Source: Mytilisepta virgata
Lineage: Eukaryota > Mollusca > Bivalvia > Mytilida > Mytilidae
Assembly: GCA_028015205.1 (NCBI GenBank)
Contig: CM051514.1
Location: 37,278,150 to 37,342,149, forward strand
Length of the DNA stretch: 64,000 nt
Direction: 5' to 3'
Shown: positions 36,127 to 47,265 of the stretch, one piece after another
Layout of the letters: every line of letters starts with the position of its first letter
Position numbering within the stretch: the first letter of the stretch is position 1
Program-made: the position numbers and the translations under genes
Notes under the pieces: generated by a model
Database searches by the model: none
Seen by the model: the letters and a program-made list of their open reading frames with translations, nothing else
Told to the model about the DNA's origin: nothing

Positions 36127-36480
36127 TCTAATTCTTAACAATTGGTAAATGGTTAAATTTTTACAACATGCTAAGTACTTTCAAAATTTGGGGAATGTGG
36201 TTTGATGAAAAAGGTCCTGTGTCAAGTGTGTGTTTTACCCCAATTAGATATACAAAATAGTGGATGCAAAATCTTTTCCAAACAAATATTGGCTATGAAA
36301 GAGATTGAAATGAATTTTGAGCATATTTGCAGCTATATCGTGTGTAGTTAATTAATGGTACAAACACATTAATCAAATAATATTACAACGAATGACCTGG
36401 AATTTGAAATAAGCAGAGTAATATGAAAATTTAACATGATGAGTTATGCATGAGAGTAGGCAGGCAAATTAGCATTTGGA
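36127..36480 (+). repeat. Diverged duplicate block, copy B
   Basis: Partner of 23636-24210, same orientation. It lacks the MITE: 'gcagctatatcgtgtgtagt' (about 36330) corresponds to the MITE insertion site. 'ctcccaggtgacaa' downstream (36709) also recurs after copy A (25342), so the duplication may extend further. Confidence 0.65.
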
Positions 36481-39400
36481 GCCAAAAACAAAAGAACTGT
36501 GAGGAATCTTTCAACAAAATATACCTGCCAGTGTGCATGTTACATATCTTACCCAAAGTTAGACTTTTGTAGGATGCATTTCATTAACTGTTTTCACCAG
36601 TTTCTGAAGATTCACCCCTTCGCTACCCTCTTGATAGTATATAAAATGGTTTATAAGAATCAAGAATATATTAGAAAAACATCAAAAGATTTGTGTATTA
36701 CCTAATGCTCCCAGGTGACAATTTAATGTCTATACACTCTTGGATCTGTCTATGAACTACAGGTAAATTGAATATAAATTTGTTGATAGATGGAATGAAT
36801 CAGACTTAATAGTTCCAGAGTGGTAAGATTTTTATAGGGACTGATTATTATTTCTTCAATTTTAGTATATTATGATAATGGATTTAGCATTTAGGGATTT
36901 TAAAGTGGAGTCCTTGAGATCATTTTAAACAAACTTCAAGTTATATATGATAGCAAATAATGAAGAGGGAGAATTTATTGTAGTTTTCATAGAATCAAGC
37001 TGTATTGTGATAATTTGATGTGCATATGTGGTGCATAAAAGTAGGAAAAGTGAAGCACATGGATTCTTTGGTCTGTTTTTCCTTCTAGTCTAGGCATTGT
37101 GCTGAGTCCCACTTATCCTTAAATGGTCTAATTCTTTATATAATTTGTTTTTCAATATCAACTTGCTAAAAAGAGTGGAAGAAACTTAAAATGTTATAGG
37201 TCATTAAATACCTGTGTCCATTACATCCCTTCAAACTTTGCAGTATTCAGGTTGAAAATTGATCTGATTAAAACCAGTTGTTCTGATACCTTTCACTCTT
37301 GAACCAGTGTAGTGCATCAGAACATCAGGTTTTAATCAGAATGACTGTGGATTGCATTAAAATGCATCTTTTCCTGAAATTCTTCTCTCTTCCCTTAAAC
37401 CTTATCTTGAACAACAATTTTTGGAAATTTACTATTTGCTTACATGTATGTATATATGTCAAACTACCAAATTTTCTGTAAGGTTACCATGAAATGTATT
37501 AAACATTGAAAAATTTAAATTCATTAATTTTCTACTGATAAAGTGGTATTTACATTGTGGAGTAAAAGTTTAAAGTTTGAAAGCGAATCTTTTTATTTTA
37601 TTTTGGCAGTGGACTAGCACAAGCTAATTCATCATTCAATAAAAAATTGATTTCAAAGCCAAATTTTAACATTTTATGTAAAGGAAACCCAGGTGAGGGG
37701 AGATAAATTCCCTTTATCAACAGGTACCCTTTACACAGAGGTTATATTCTGGTACACATGACTGCCATTTATAAATTAAATGAATATTTTGTGATGCTTA
37801 TATGGTGATTTGCTATTAAAAGGTTTGTGCTCACAATTCCTACTAAATACAGACAAACATAAAATCCTGACCTGGTTGAGTAATTACTGCGTATCTCTGA
37901 ACTTTTATAACAAGACATATATATAGGAAACAGTTTTTAAAAATAATACACCATATGATTTTGATAATTTTTGCATCTGTACAATTCTTAAAAAACATTT
38001 TTTCTCTGCTGACCAGTTTTGACCATCCATTCATATGAGTATTTATTCATGTAACATAATCTGACTATGACACATGACATGCACAACAAAGTTCGTAAAT
38101 ACATGTAAATCTCCCTGCAGGTACAAAGTGCATCCGATATGCACTTGTTACACCTGACAAAACTTTCACAATTAACATGCCCTCAAAACTACTTCATAAA
38201 TATTCAATTTAGTTTATAATTACACTATCTAAATTCATTGAAGATAACCAGGTAAATGTACAGAAATTCCTCCAGCCTTTTTGTCAACAGTGACTTCTGT
38301 GATTGACAGTTGGTTGATTTCCTCAGGTGTTAAGATCAAACAAGATAATCTCAGATTAGGTACTAATTGCAAAATTTATGGTATTTACCTGTGATTATAG
38401 GTAGGACATGTTTGGAGGATTATGGACTTATCTATGACCTTTGTAAGGATAAGAAACGGACATTCTGATTTATAGGATTGTTTTCCACTTTTGACCTATT
38501 TGCACTGGCCATAAAATGAAATGTGTTTTTTTTTTTACAAGTTTTATGCTGGATTAAATTCCTAGGATAATCTATTGTTTAGATAATGTGATCATTGACC
38601 TTTGAACTTTGCAGATATGACAGGTAAATGTTTCCTTTTCTTGTTACAATACATTTACAGGTCGCTGATGTTTGAAATTCAAATTGTTAAATATATTCTG
38701 GTATAAGAAATGAAGAAAAGTACGTATACATAGGTTTGCTAGAACTGACCATGTGAAATATTTTTCAGTACTATTAGAGTTATTTCCCCTTGGTCAAGTT
38801 CAAAATGTTGGACCACTTTCCTTCTTTTTATTTTGTTATATTGCATACTGGGACATAAACTTAATTTTAAATATTCCTGACATAATGACAAACAATTTAA
38901 TACTTGTAATGATGATTGTATAATATTTTATATGAATGATAAATCGTAGAAAACATGCCATTTAGGTGATTTGAAATGGTCATATAAACAATCATTCTTG
39001 TGTCTGTTTGCATACAGATAAATACACACACACTCTTACACTTGGTGGGTCTGGGTGATTTTGAAGCTAAGATATTGAGCTTATTATTTCTTGTATGTAA
39101 TTTGCCAAGAAAGACATTCCATTACACAAGGTATGTTTCATTTGCTTAGAAACTTGTTTAATCCAGCTGTATTTCAGTCCTGTGGGGGCTGTGGTTGTCA
39201 GTAAGCTACATTCCCTTTCTCACATGTGTGCCAATGATTTATAATTAAGCTTTTTAGCTTGTTTTCATTTTGTAGGTTGTAATAATCCATATCTGCCCAT
39301 TGTGTATACCAGTGATTTAAAGTAAAGCTGTCCACTAAATCTCTGTTTTGTACTGCTTGTAATCTTCCAGGAAGGACATTGCCTTCCAATAAGTGTGCGA

Positions 39401-39640
39401 TTGTTATATAGAAACTGATGACAGTTATTATAGATGTGTAGTCTTCTATCCAACTCTCAATCACAGGATTCTGTAGTGGCATTTATAGTTTTGCAAGATA
39501 TATGAATGTAGGATCAAGGAGGAAAGAGGTAGAATTACATGTATAAACACCTTTGTGGATAGAGAACTCTATGCTATGTTAAATTCACAGACCAAGTTCT
39601 ATAAATGATCTATCAATCATGCTTTGTTTTGTCTTTATAG
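36481..39640. other. Intron leading to the shared exon
   Basis: AT-rich, with no recognised gene or repeat copy. It ends at acceptor TTTATAG (39640). Confidence 0.5.
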
Positions 39641-39885
39641 ATTATAATGCTAGAAAGATATACGGGAGTGCTGAAAATGTGAAGGGAAATAATTATGAAG
39701 ACCCTGATTGTTTCTGGGATGCTGGGAACCACATCAGGAGTAAATCACAGCCGAGATCAGCACCAAATTCTGATTCGCTACAGCGTAAACAACAACCGAT
39801 GAGGCAGGTTCCACGGAGACATACACTTGGTGGGTCGGCCTTTCTGCCACCTGAAGATATACCTGTGAATGGTAATGGAAGTGGA
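39641..39885 (+). CDS. SRCIN1/KIAA1217-like: Shared coding exon with PRRHTLGG motif, SRCIN1/KIAA1217-like
   Basis: This internal exon has acceptor TTTATAG|ATTATAATG (entry phase 1) and donor GTGGA|GTAAGT (exit phase 0). After completing a split codon it reads YNARKIYGSAENVKGNN, an acidic and aromatic patch, then a Gln/Arg-rich stretch ending in VPRRHTLGGSAFLPPEDIP. The RRHTLGG block (bases 39814-39834) matches what I recall of vertebrate sickle tail (KIAA1217), where PRRHTLGG lies shortly N-terminal to a KREAF block. That order is kept here, with KREAF opening the exon at 58981. RRHT also fits a basophilic kinase (PKA-like) consensus, which is inference only. Family members are cytoplasmic or cortical adaptors. 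SRCIN1 regulates Src and Csk and binds cytoskeletal partners. Confidence 0.8.
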
Positions 39886-40733
39886 GTAAGTATATTTACA
39901 TGGCGCATAATGACATGTTTATTTTCGGTAGTTATGATTATTTTTGCTGCACATTTGCCCAAAATCAGTCCTTAGATTAGGTGCTTTTCCTATCAGGTAT
40001 GATCTAATCAATCATCATACCTTTTGTTTGCTATTGTTGCAATAGGCAAGATTCCTGTCAAACATATTAAATGGAAACTGTTTGCTATGTTTTATTTTGT
40101 GATGATATGTGTATATCTGTGTTGTTTCTTAATGTTGTGTAAATATTTTTCTGTTTATATAAACAATCAGTTAGGGTACACTGTAAGCCTAACTTCTCAC
40201 TAATTGATGTTGTATAAACTGAACATCACTCATTTATTGATTACTATAAATATAGACATGTGTTATATTGATACATAGATATTTAATTGACATATATCAC
40301 CAAATTTACAGGGTCAGTGTGTACCTGTTTCTTAGTGTTTGTCCTAGCAATTGACCATTATTAAACAGAAGCAAAAGAAAAAGATTTGTATGTAGTTAGG
40401 GTTTACTTAGTAGTGGTAGGGGTTGGTAGGTCTGTTCTTTTATTGGTCACAAACCAGAACAAAGTTTGGGGAGTATATATGAATCACCTTGTTCGTCTCT
40501 CTGTCTTGTCCATCTGTCCGTTGGTCTGTTGGACATTGTATGTAGATGTGTGCAAGCGGTGGTATCACTCAGTAAGGTCACTCACAGTTCTATTTTTTAC
40601 CTACTGTGGTACCAGTATTATGCATATTGTTCAGCTGGAAGTTTCTAGTTTTTCAGTACATCAATTGATTCTTTATCAATTCTGTCACATATTCTGATAG
40701 GTACATATTATCAGGTTTTCTGCAAACGTATAT
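39886..40733. other. Intron, no features seen
   Basis: Starts at donor GTAAGT. The segment 40430-40560 ('accagaacaaagtttgggga', 'tgtccatctgtccgttggtc') vaguely resembles TAGCTCACC-family internal sequence. Nothing firmer can be said. Confidence 0.4.
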
Positions 40734-40836
40734 CATAAAATATCAGCCGCGAGACACAATGTGAAGCCTTTTCGGCGAGTGAGCGTAGCGAACGAGCCAA
40801 AAAGCTTCATATTGTGTCGAGCGGCTTATATTTTAC
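40734..40836. repeat. Foldback element with about 40-bp arms
   Basis: The left arm (TAAAATATCAGCCGC, GACACAAT, GAAGCCTTTTCGGC) pairs with the right arm (GCCAAAAAGCTTC, ATTGTGTCGAGCGGCTTATA, TTTTAC) at roughly 85 percent. The loop is about 20 bases: 'gagtgagcgtagcgaacga'. It resembles a MITE or foldback transposon and would form a long hairpin in the pre-mRNA. Confidence 0.8.
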
Positions 40837-41149
40837 AATATTTGTTTGAAGAAAATTTGATGATAAATTTATCGTTTTGTTAACTAGCAATCTTAATGGA
40901 ATTTCTTTTTTCAATGGCCATCTGCCTATAACTGGATGTTTTCCTGATATATTCGGGTCAATGTTGGGTCAAACATTATGACGTTGCTGATATATTCGGG
41001 TCAGCTCATATTAGGGTCGGGTCAACTCTTTACGAAGTCACAGTGCCGAAATACGGGAAATTCTGAAGGCCTCAGCAGCTCAATATAGCCATATGGAAGT
41101 ACGATAAAGTTAAGTTAGCAGTTAAAAAATATAACTGTCATGTTGTTCA

Positions 41150-41323
41150 AGAAATCTAGTATATAAGCATTTATATCATGATGACATAAAATGTAACCAG
41201 ATATCCTGCATTTTCATAGTTTATCTTTGCACGGGGTGAAATTCCTGAAAGATCCCCTAAAATTATTAATAACTATTGGGTGCATGTTTCAGGGTATCAT
41301 GATATAATTAGGATATACCAGTG
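41150..41323 (+). repeat. Duplicate block 2, copy A
   Basis: 'ttatatcatgatgacataaa', 'tgtaaccagatatcctgcat', 'gatgaaattcct' (variant 'ggtgaaattcct'), 'agggtatcatgatataatta' and 'ggatatacc' recur in the same order at 56590-56750. Confidence 0.7.
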
Positions 41324-41663
41324 CAGTGTTCCAGCTAGGATTTAAGGGCAGAGGGGCATTGAGGATAAGGGACACTTTAATGTGTTTCCAGAACTGAAAA
41401 GGGCAATCAGGATCAAGTCAACTTTTTAGAAATATCAATTATTAACTAATATAATACTCTTTTAAGAGTTCTATTAGTTTCTCTGGACTCTTTAATTCAC
41501 TTTCAATTAATTCAGTATTGTTTATATGCATTAAAATGTGATTTGTTGTATATCATAATTAACTTATTGTATTGGGCAGAGGGGAGCACTGAAAGGGCAG
41601 AGGGGTGCACTGTAAAAGGGGCAGGCTGCTGCACCCCTCTTTTTTAAGCTAGCTGTAACACTG
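41324..41663. mobile_element. hAT-like MITE, 340 bp
   Basis: The left end is CAGTGTTCCAGCTAGGATTT, followed by GGGCAGAGGGG. The reverse complement of the right end is CAGTGTTACAGCTAGCTTAA, followed by AAAGAGGGG. Internal direct repeats of 'gggcagaggggNgcactg' lie near the right end. It disrupts duplicate block 2 at a point where the partner copy (about 56745) continues without it. The target duplication could not be resolved clearly. Confidence 0.7.
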
Positions 41664-44600
41664 CACTGTCAGGTTGATATCCAATACTAAATCATTAGGT
41701 CAGAGCTCAAAACTTAATCAAAGTTGTTTTGCCGTATATATACATCAGAAAGCAGAAACATAGAAATGAAAAATCGTTTGTCCACAGTTATAAATACATA
41801 TACAATTCGTATTGGATATTTTCTTTCTAAGCTCATGCAGTCTTAGACATTCCTAACCATCAGCCTTCTCTGGTTGTCTGTTTATACAGAAGTAATTTTA
41901 TCTCAATATCAAACAGAACTTCAATGAAGATGAGCTTTGTTATATCTTATGAGTTATTTGATAGATAATTTAATTTATCCCATAGCAGACATTTTTCATC
42001 AATTTATCAAAGTTTATTTAGAACAACTTCATGATTGTCTACAAAAACTAAAATTGCTTGTATATTGATTTGAAGAGAGAGAGATATAAATACATATTTT
42101 ACACAAATGAACTGCTTGTATATAAGAAGAGCATATAGAAACAACATGTATATTTGATTAAGATCGCGGTAAAACATGACTGTGACTTTGAACGTGTCTT
42201 GTGAAGGGCTTTTGTACCGTTACATAATGACAGTCTTGTGTCTTTGACATTTTAGTTAACTTATTGTTTTAATGGATATATCATGTTAAATTTATAACTA
42301 TTTTGGACTAGGTAGTAACTAAATATAGTAAGTCTTTTTCAATTTTATCTTTTAATGGAGTAGATTTGCTGAAATTTTAATGAGCTTTCTCATTAAAAGA
42401 GTAAATTATATTGTGACTTGATACATTGTAAGGTGTTTGCTAGTGATATTGATTATTGTGAATTGATTGATTGGTGTTTAATGTCTTATGGCTAACTCAT
42501 TCAGGTTGTGGCAATATGCAGTTCCCTGAAAGGTTTAATTAAACGAAATGAATTTCATAAGAAATTCAAGACACAATTAGCTGAATCTACATTAATGAAT
42601 ATGCTGCCGTTGCTATAGCTGGCAGAGTGGTCCAATAAGTTCATCATAGTAATCACTACTGGTCCTTTAAAACTAAGGTTGTGCATTCAACAAACCTCCA
42701 AAAAAATTAATATTGAAAATATTGAAGGGTTGATAGAAATATAAAGGATAATACGCAAGAAGCTTATTCAAAGATTAATACTGATTAACATATTAAGACC
42801 TAAAGATACATGTTATAGGGAAATCTGCAGAATTTCTGAACGATAAAAAGAAAAGTTGCAAGAAATTAAACCCCTAACCCCTTAAATATATGAGTTTTTT
42901 ATTCAAAATTTAAATTTCGATGCCATGCCTTATGGCAAGGTGTGTTTGACTCAGATCTAGTTGTCAAGGATTGTCAGTTTTCCTGCTAAGATTGATGACT
43001 CTTACTTTCAAAAACTAACATAGCCAATCAGGTTATATTGAGCTGTGTCCTCCATAATTGGCCAGATGCTTTTAACCTTTAACATTGCAATTCAAAATAC
43101 TTCATACTGTGTATCCTGAAACAGCACATAAACAATACAGGAACTGGGCAAAAAACATGGTAGGCTTGAATAAAGTGTGATGCAGAAGGAATTCATCAAT
43201 ATTTTACTAGATCCAATTATGTTTCTACAAATTTATTAAATATCAATTCAGATGATAGTTTTAAGGTAGCAAGAGTTATATCCCTTCGTTAAGTAGCTGT
43301 TGTGTGTTATTGTATATATCTTCCAATTAACCTTGATAAAACCATCAAATAACAACTAGGTCACTGAGAAAGAAATTACTGATTGATTAAACATTAATAT
43401 CATGATTCCAATTTGTAATTATTGATTAAGATTAATATCCTGTTTCCAGTTTGCTATTAGAGAAGTTAATATTGTAGTATATTGGGGAAAATAAAACACA
43501 TAATAATCTCATCAAGGAAAAGATTTTCTCAATAATTACTGAGACTTCTTGTCCAAGATGTAAAAGGTTTAATAATTGTCAGTAGATTGGTCATATAATC
43601 ATTAAAAGTATTAGTGTTGTCTAAGGCAGATCAATACTATTGATGGTGTTAAGGAGTGGGAGAACCCTTTCTCTACCATAAATCGTTGATTTCATTGTCA
43701 GATTGCACGCTCTAAATTTCAGTTGGATAATCAGTCCAGTGCTTGATGAAATTGTGTCAGAGGTATTGATTAACAAATTCAGCTTGATGTTATTTTGCTT
43801 CCTGACGGTCATCTATATACCGGTAGTCGACATGAAACATAAAAAGCTGTGTTTGAAGAATAAATAAGTCTTTGCACTCTTTCAGAAAATAAAAATTAGG
43901 AAAATGTAAGCTCATTTTCATTTGTATTCATGGGAGAGGCTGTCATGGGTATCCATGATGGTCTTGCACCTCTTGCTCCCCTCCACCACACACAAATGCA
44001 CATAAATAAGTATAATAACTGATTGATTACAATAAGGCGAGCCCTGGATTTAACACCTCTAGGGACAGGACAGGCATGATCTTCATATACAATTAGTCAG
44101 TATTAGGGATTAAGAGTATATTTTCTCCTTAATAAAAATCCTTAGTCTTTATATAATACCTAATACCCGAAGAGGCAGTGATTTCTTTGTTGTGTGAGAA
44201 AATTTCCCAAAACAGATCTAATATCTTGTAGACTTCAATCACAATGCTAACTTGTATTTAATTTAATATGCTGTTGGCGTGGCCAATGATGCCAGCACAG
44301 CAATAGCCCTTTCCAGAAACTCATTTCCGGTATCACGATTCTGATTCTAAAATTATAATTTGAAGCAAGTTATTTCCCTTACTTCAGTTTCCAGCGAACA
44401 AAACTTTTTCTAGCCTTAGTATGTAGCACAATATGGCTGTCCCCATTAAACAAAGACTTTTCTAAATGACCCATATGTAGAAAATGCATATGCTCTTATA
44501 GTGCTCGCTGCGCTTGCCATAATCACAGTGATATTATATATAGAAAGACAGAAAGCTATGCCAATGAATAATACAATGTATAAAAGTTATAATATGGAGT

Positions 44601-45559
44601 ATGGAAGACAGATATATTAAATATTTACTTGCATATTGAATAACAATAGTATTTTTGCAGAAGTTGCATTTTAAATTGTGTGATATATTGGCATCATTAC
44701 TACCATGTTGAATTTCCAGTGTAGTCCATTGTTTAAGAAAGAAATTTTTTAATTCTATCTACTGGTATATATATATATGTATGTGCTAATTTTCTTTGGT
44801 AAATTAGAAGTGTTCTTTGCAGGTGGCTAATTAATGAATGAATTAAAAATTTATAATACGAATCAATTAGAAACATTGATTTTGTAACCTGGTGGTAACC
44901 CTCAGCTTGACACTTACATTCTAATTCCGTGCCGGTAGCTCTGATTGGAAAAATTTACTGCTGCTTGACCATCTAATTTCAACATCGTCATTGGTATTCA
45001 GATATATCGGCCGATGGATAAGTAATTTCTGTAGCCTTGTCTTAAGGGTAACCTGGAGAAAGTGACTATATTGTTAACGACCTTTATCCGAGGATTTGTG
45101 ATGAGATGAACGTGTGTTGTACCATTATTGACAAAGATAATAGGGATTCGTTGTTGGAATTCTTATTTGTAATCTTGGAATTTATTGACTATTAAATCAA
45201 ATTGCCTTGTTTTGTGCTGAAGTATTCCTATGAATATTGGATTTCTATGAATGATGGAATTTTCACAGTAAAATTTGCCAACGGTTAAATCTTGGAAGGT
45301 ATTATTTTCAGGATTTGACAGATTTATCATCTGATAACCCTACAGTATTGGAAGTCGTCTCTCTTGACATACAGTTGTATTGTATTGTATGTTAGATAAA
45401 TGAGGTGACAAAATATTGACTACACCTGGGGTTTGTATATTGATTACCTGTGTCTTTTTCGTATGTTGTTGTTTTGGATTTGAAGATTGATAGTATAGGC
45501 AGCAAGAAAGAAATTTATTTATTGTTTTAAGCAAAATATGAAAACAGTGGGCAGGGGGT

Positions 45560-45574
45560 GGGGGGGGGGGGGGG
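45560..45574 (+). repeat. Poly-G tract (15)
   Basis: An uninterrupted run of 15 G after GGGGGT. Confidence 0.9.
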
Positions 45575-45607
45575 ATTTGATTTGACTACAAAAAATGTCA
45601 TATAGCG

Positions 45608-45860
45608 TTATACTTTGGTACTATTTAGTGTGCTTGTCTTCATGAGGAAGGTCACAGATTTGATTGCTGGACAGGACATACCAGATACATTATGCTTGTT
45701 CACTAAGCACACATCATTTACGAGCAAGATTGCTGGGCTTGAAATAATGTATCTGGGTGAAGTGACGCATCTGCCTGCGGGTTGTTACATTATGAGCTAG
45801 CACTTAAAAATGGTCTAGTACAAAGCAGGATTCACATTCATTTTTAAATATCAATATTCC
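45608..45860 (+). mobile_element. SINE family 2, diverged copy
   Basis: 'gtgtgcttgtcttcatgagg', 'aaggtcacagatttgattgc', 'ttatgagctagcacttaaaa' and 'ggtctagtacaaagcagg' align in order with the copy at 26321. The head is degraded and no target duplication was seen. Confidence 0.6.
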
Positions 45861-47160
45861 AACAGTTCTTGTCCAGTTATGCATGTTATAATAACCAGCT
45901 GCTGGAAAAGTGTATTTGAGAAAGAATGGACTTCAACCTTTTATAGCAGCTGTTGTGAGTCTACGCTTTTTACAGTTTTCGCAAGGATTGTTGTATCTTC
46001 AAAAAAGTATCACTCACTATGGTCTGTTCAATTAGAGGGTATTTCCTTCTGCATTTATGTCCTTGGCGACTCTTAGAGTGGTTACTTTTGACCATATACT
46101 AATCATCACTGTCATGTAAACATGACTTCACACTAAACTTGTGGCAAAGTGTGGTCAGTTCTCATGTTATTGACAAAGATTGCCAGTTTTCCTGCAGGGG
46201 GCATGCCTGAAAGTTTTCTAGAATAAGCTGGAATTTAGGATTTTGACAAATTTTTATTCTGATATATATATACCTACTTTCCTGATTTTGGCACCTCTGT
46301 ACTTTACCCATGAAGAGATCAGCTGTTCTTTCCACATATTCCGGCTTCCTTCACCCACATAAACTGGCCCTCACAATGAATTCCATTCTGATGAAAGTGG
46401 TGTTATTCACCAATTAACCTAATTAAATCTATATAGAATAGAGAATGGAAACGGAGAATGTGTCAAAGAGACACGAACCCAGCCAAAGAGCAGAAAACAG
46501 CTATATATATATTGGAAAGTGTTAAGGATGGCAACAGGAATTGTGCCAGTTAATATCTAGGACCAGGTATCCAGAACAAACTTAAATGGAATATTTAGTT
46601 CTTGGTGCTTTGAATAACAATCAAATTCATTCACTTAAGTTCAGAAAAACATAATCAGTATTCTTGCCCCAAGGCTTTTCTGCAAGTTTGATTTCATGGT
46701 GATTTAGCATGTGCCATGTTCTTGCCTTAAATGGAAATATTAATGGTAATATTGTGTTGATTTGATTCTGTATTGTGAAATTAGATTTGTCAGAAAAACA
46801 CCAAAATTGAGTAAAAAGAAAAAAAAAGCAAATTGTTGCTGAGTCATTCTTTGTAAAACACAAACCCATGACACAGTTTTCATTAATTCCCACATGAGAC
46901 CAGAGGCACAGTAAAGGGATGACATTAATTTGTATTCTGAGTGTTCTTTAACATAATCTGTGACCATATGGCAAATTATTCTTTAGGATACTTTTTTAAT
47001 AATAATTATGTTTTAAGTATAGACATAAAAACTCGATGTTTTGTCCTTCCAGTATTAAATTTGATCCACATCTTAAATAACCCATAAACCTGCTTTCTTA
47101 AGAATCCTGATCCGTGGCCTTAATGAAATTCCTCCACATTACAAAAAACATTGATCTCAT

Positions 47161-47265
47161 ATGATGGATTTAGATGAAAATCAATACGTAAAGCTAAAGA
47201 TAGCGTTTTACTGGAAATTAGGTGGGAAAGATTGTCATCGATGGAGAGACAGTACTGGCGTTAAG
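47161..47265 (+). CDS. SRCIN1/KIAA1217-like: Candidate alternative first coding exon C (short)
   Basis: This short open stretch encodes 35 residues starting MMDLDENQYVKLKIAFYWKL and ending RWRDSTGVK. An in-frame TGA at 47152 lies just before the two tandem ATGs (47161 and 47164), so it must be a first exon. The donor GTTAAG|GTAATC at 47266 leaves phase 0, which fits the exon at 58981 but not the phase-1 exon at 39641. That would give a protein lacking the PRRHTLGG segment. The length is short enough to arise by chance. The support is dense, non-repetitive coding-like composition, a fair donor, same-strand position and phase agreement. I do not recognise the peptide. It could instead be the first exon of an unrelated nested gene. 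Confidence 0.4.

Larger units (their letters stand above)
41664..47160. other. Intron with scattered degraded SINEs
   Basis: AT-rich. Degraded SINE family 1 pieces lie at about 42600-43020 ('ggcagagtggtcca', 'ctaaggttgtgcattcaa', 'caaggattgtcagttttcct') and about 46140-46400 ('gattgccagttttcctgcag', 'atattccggcttccttcacc'). A SINE family 2 relative is listed separately. A 15-base G run starts at 45560. No gene was recognised before exon C. Confidence 0.5.

Noticed and set aside
39693..39962. Minus-strand open stretch opposite the shared exon
   Set aside because: Shadow of the + strand exon, which has splice sites and family motifs.
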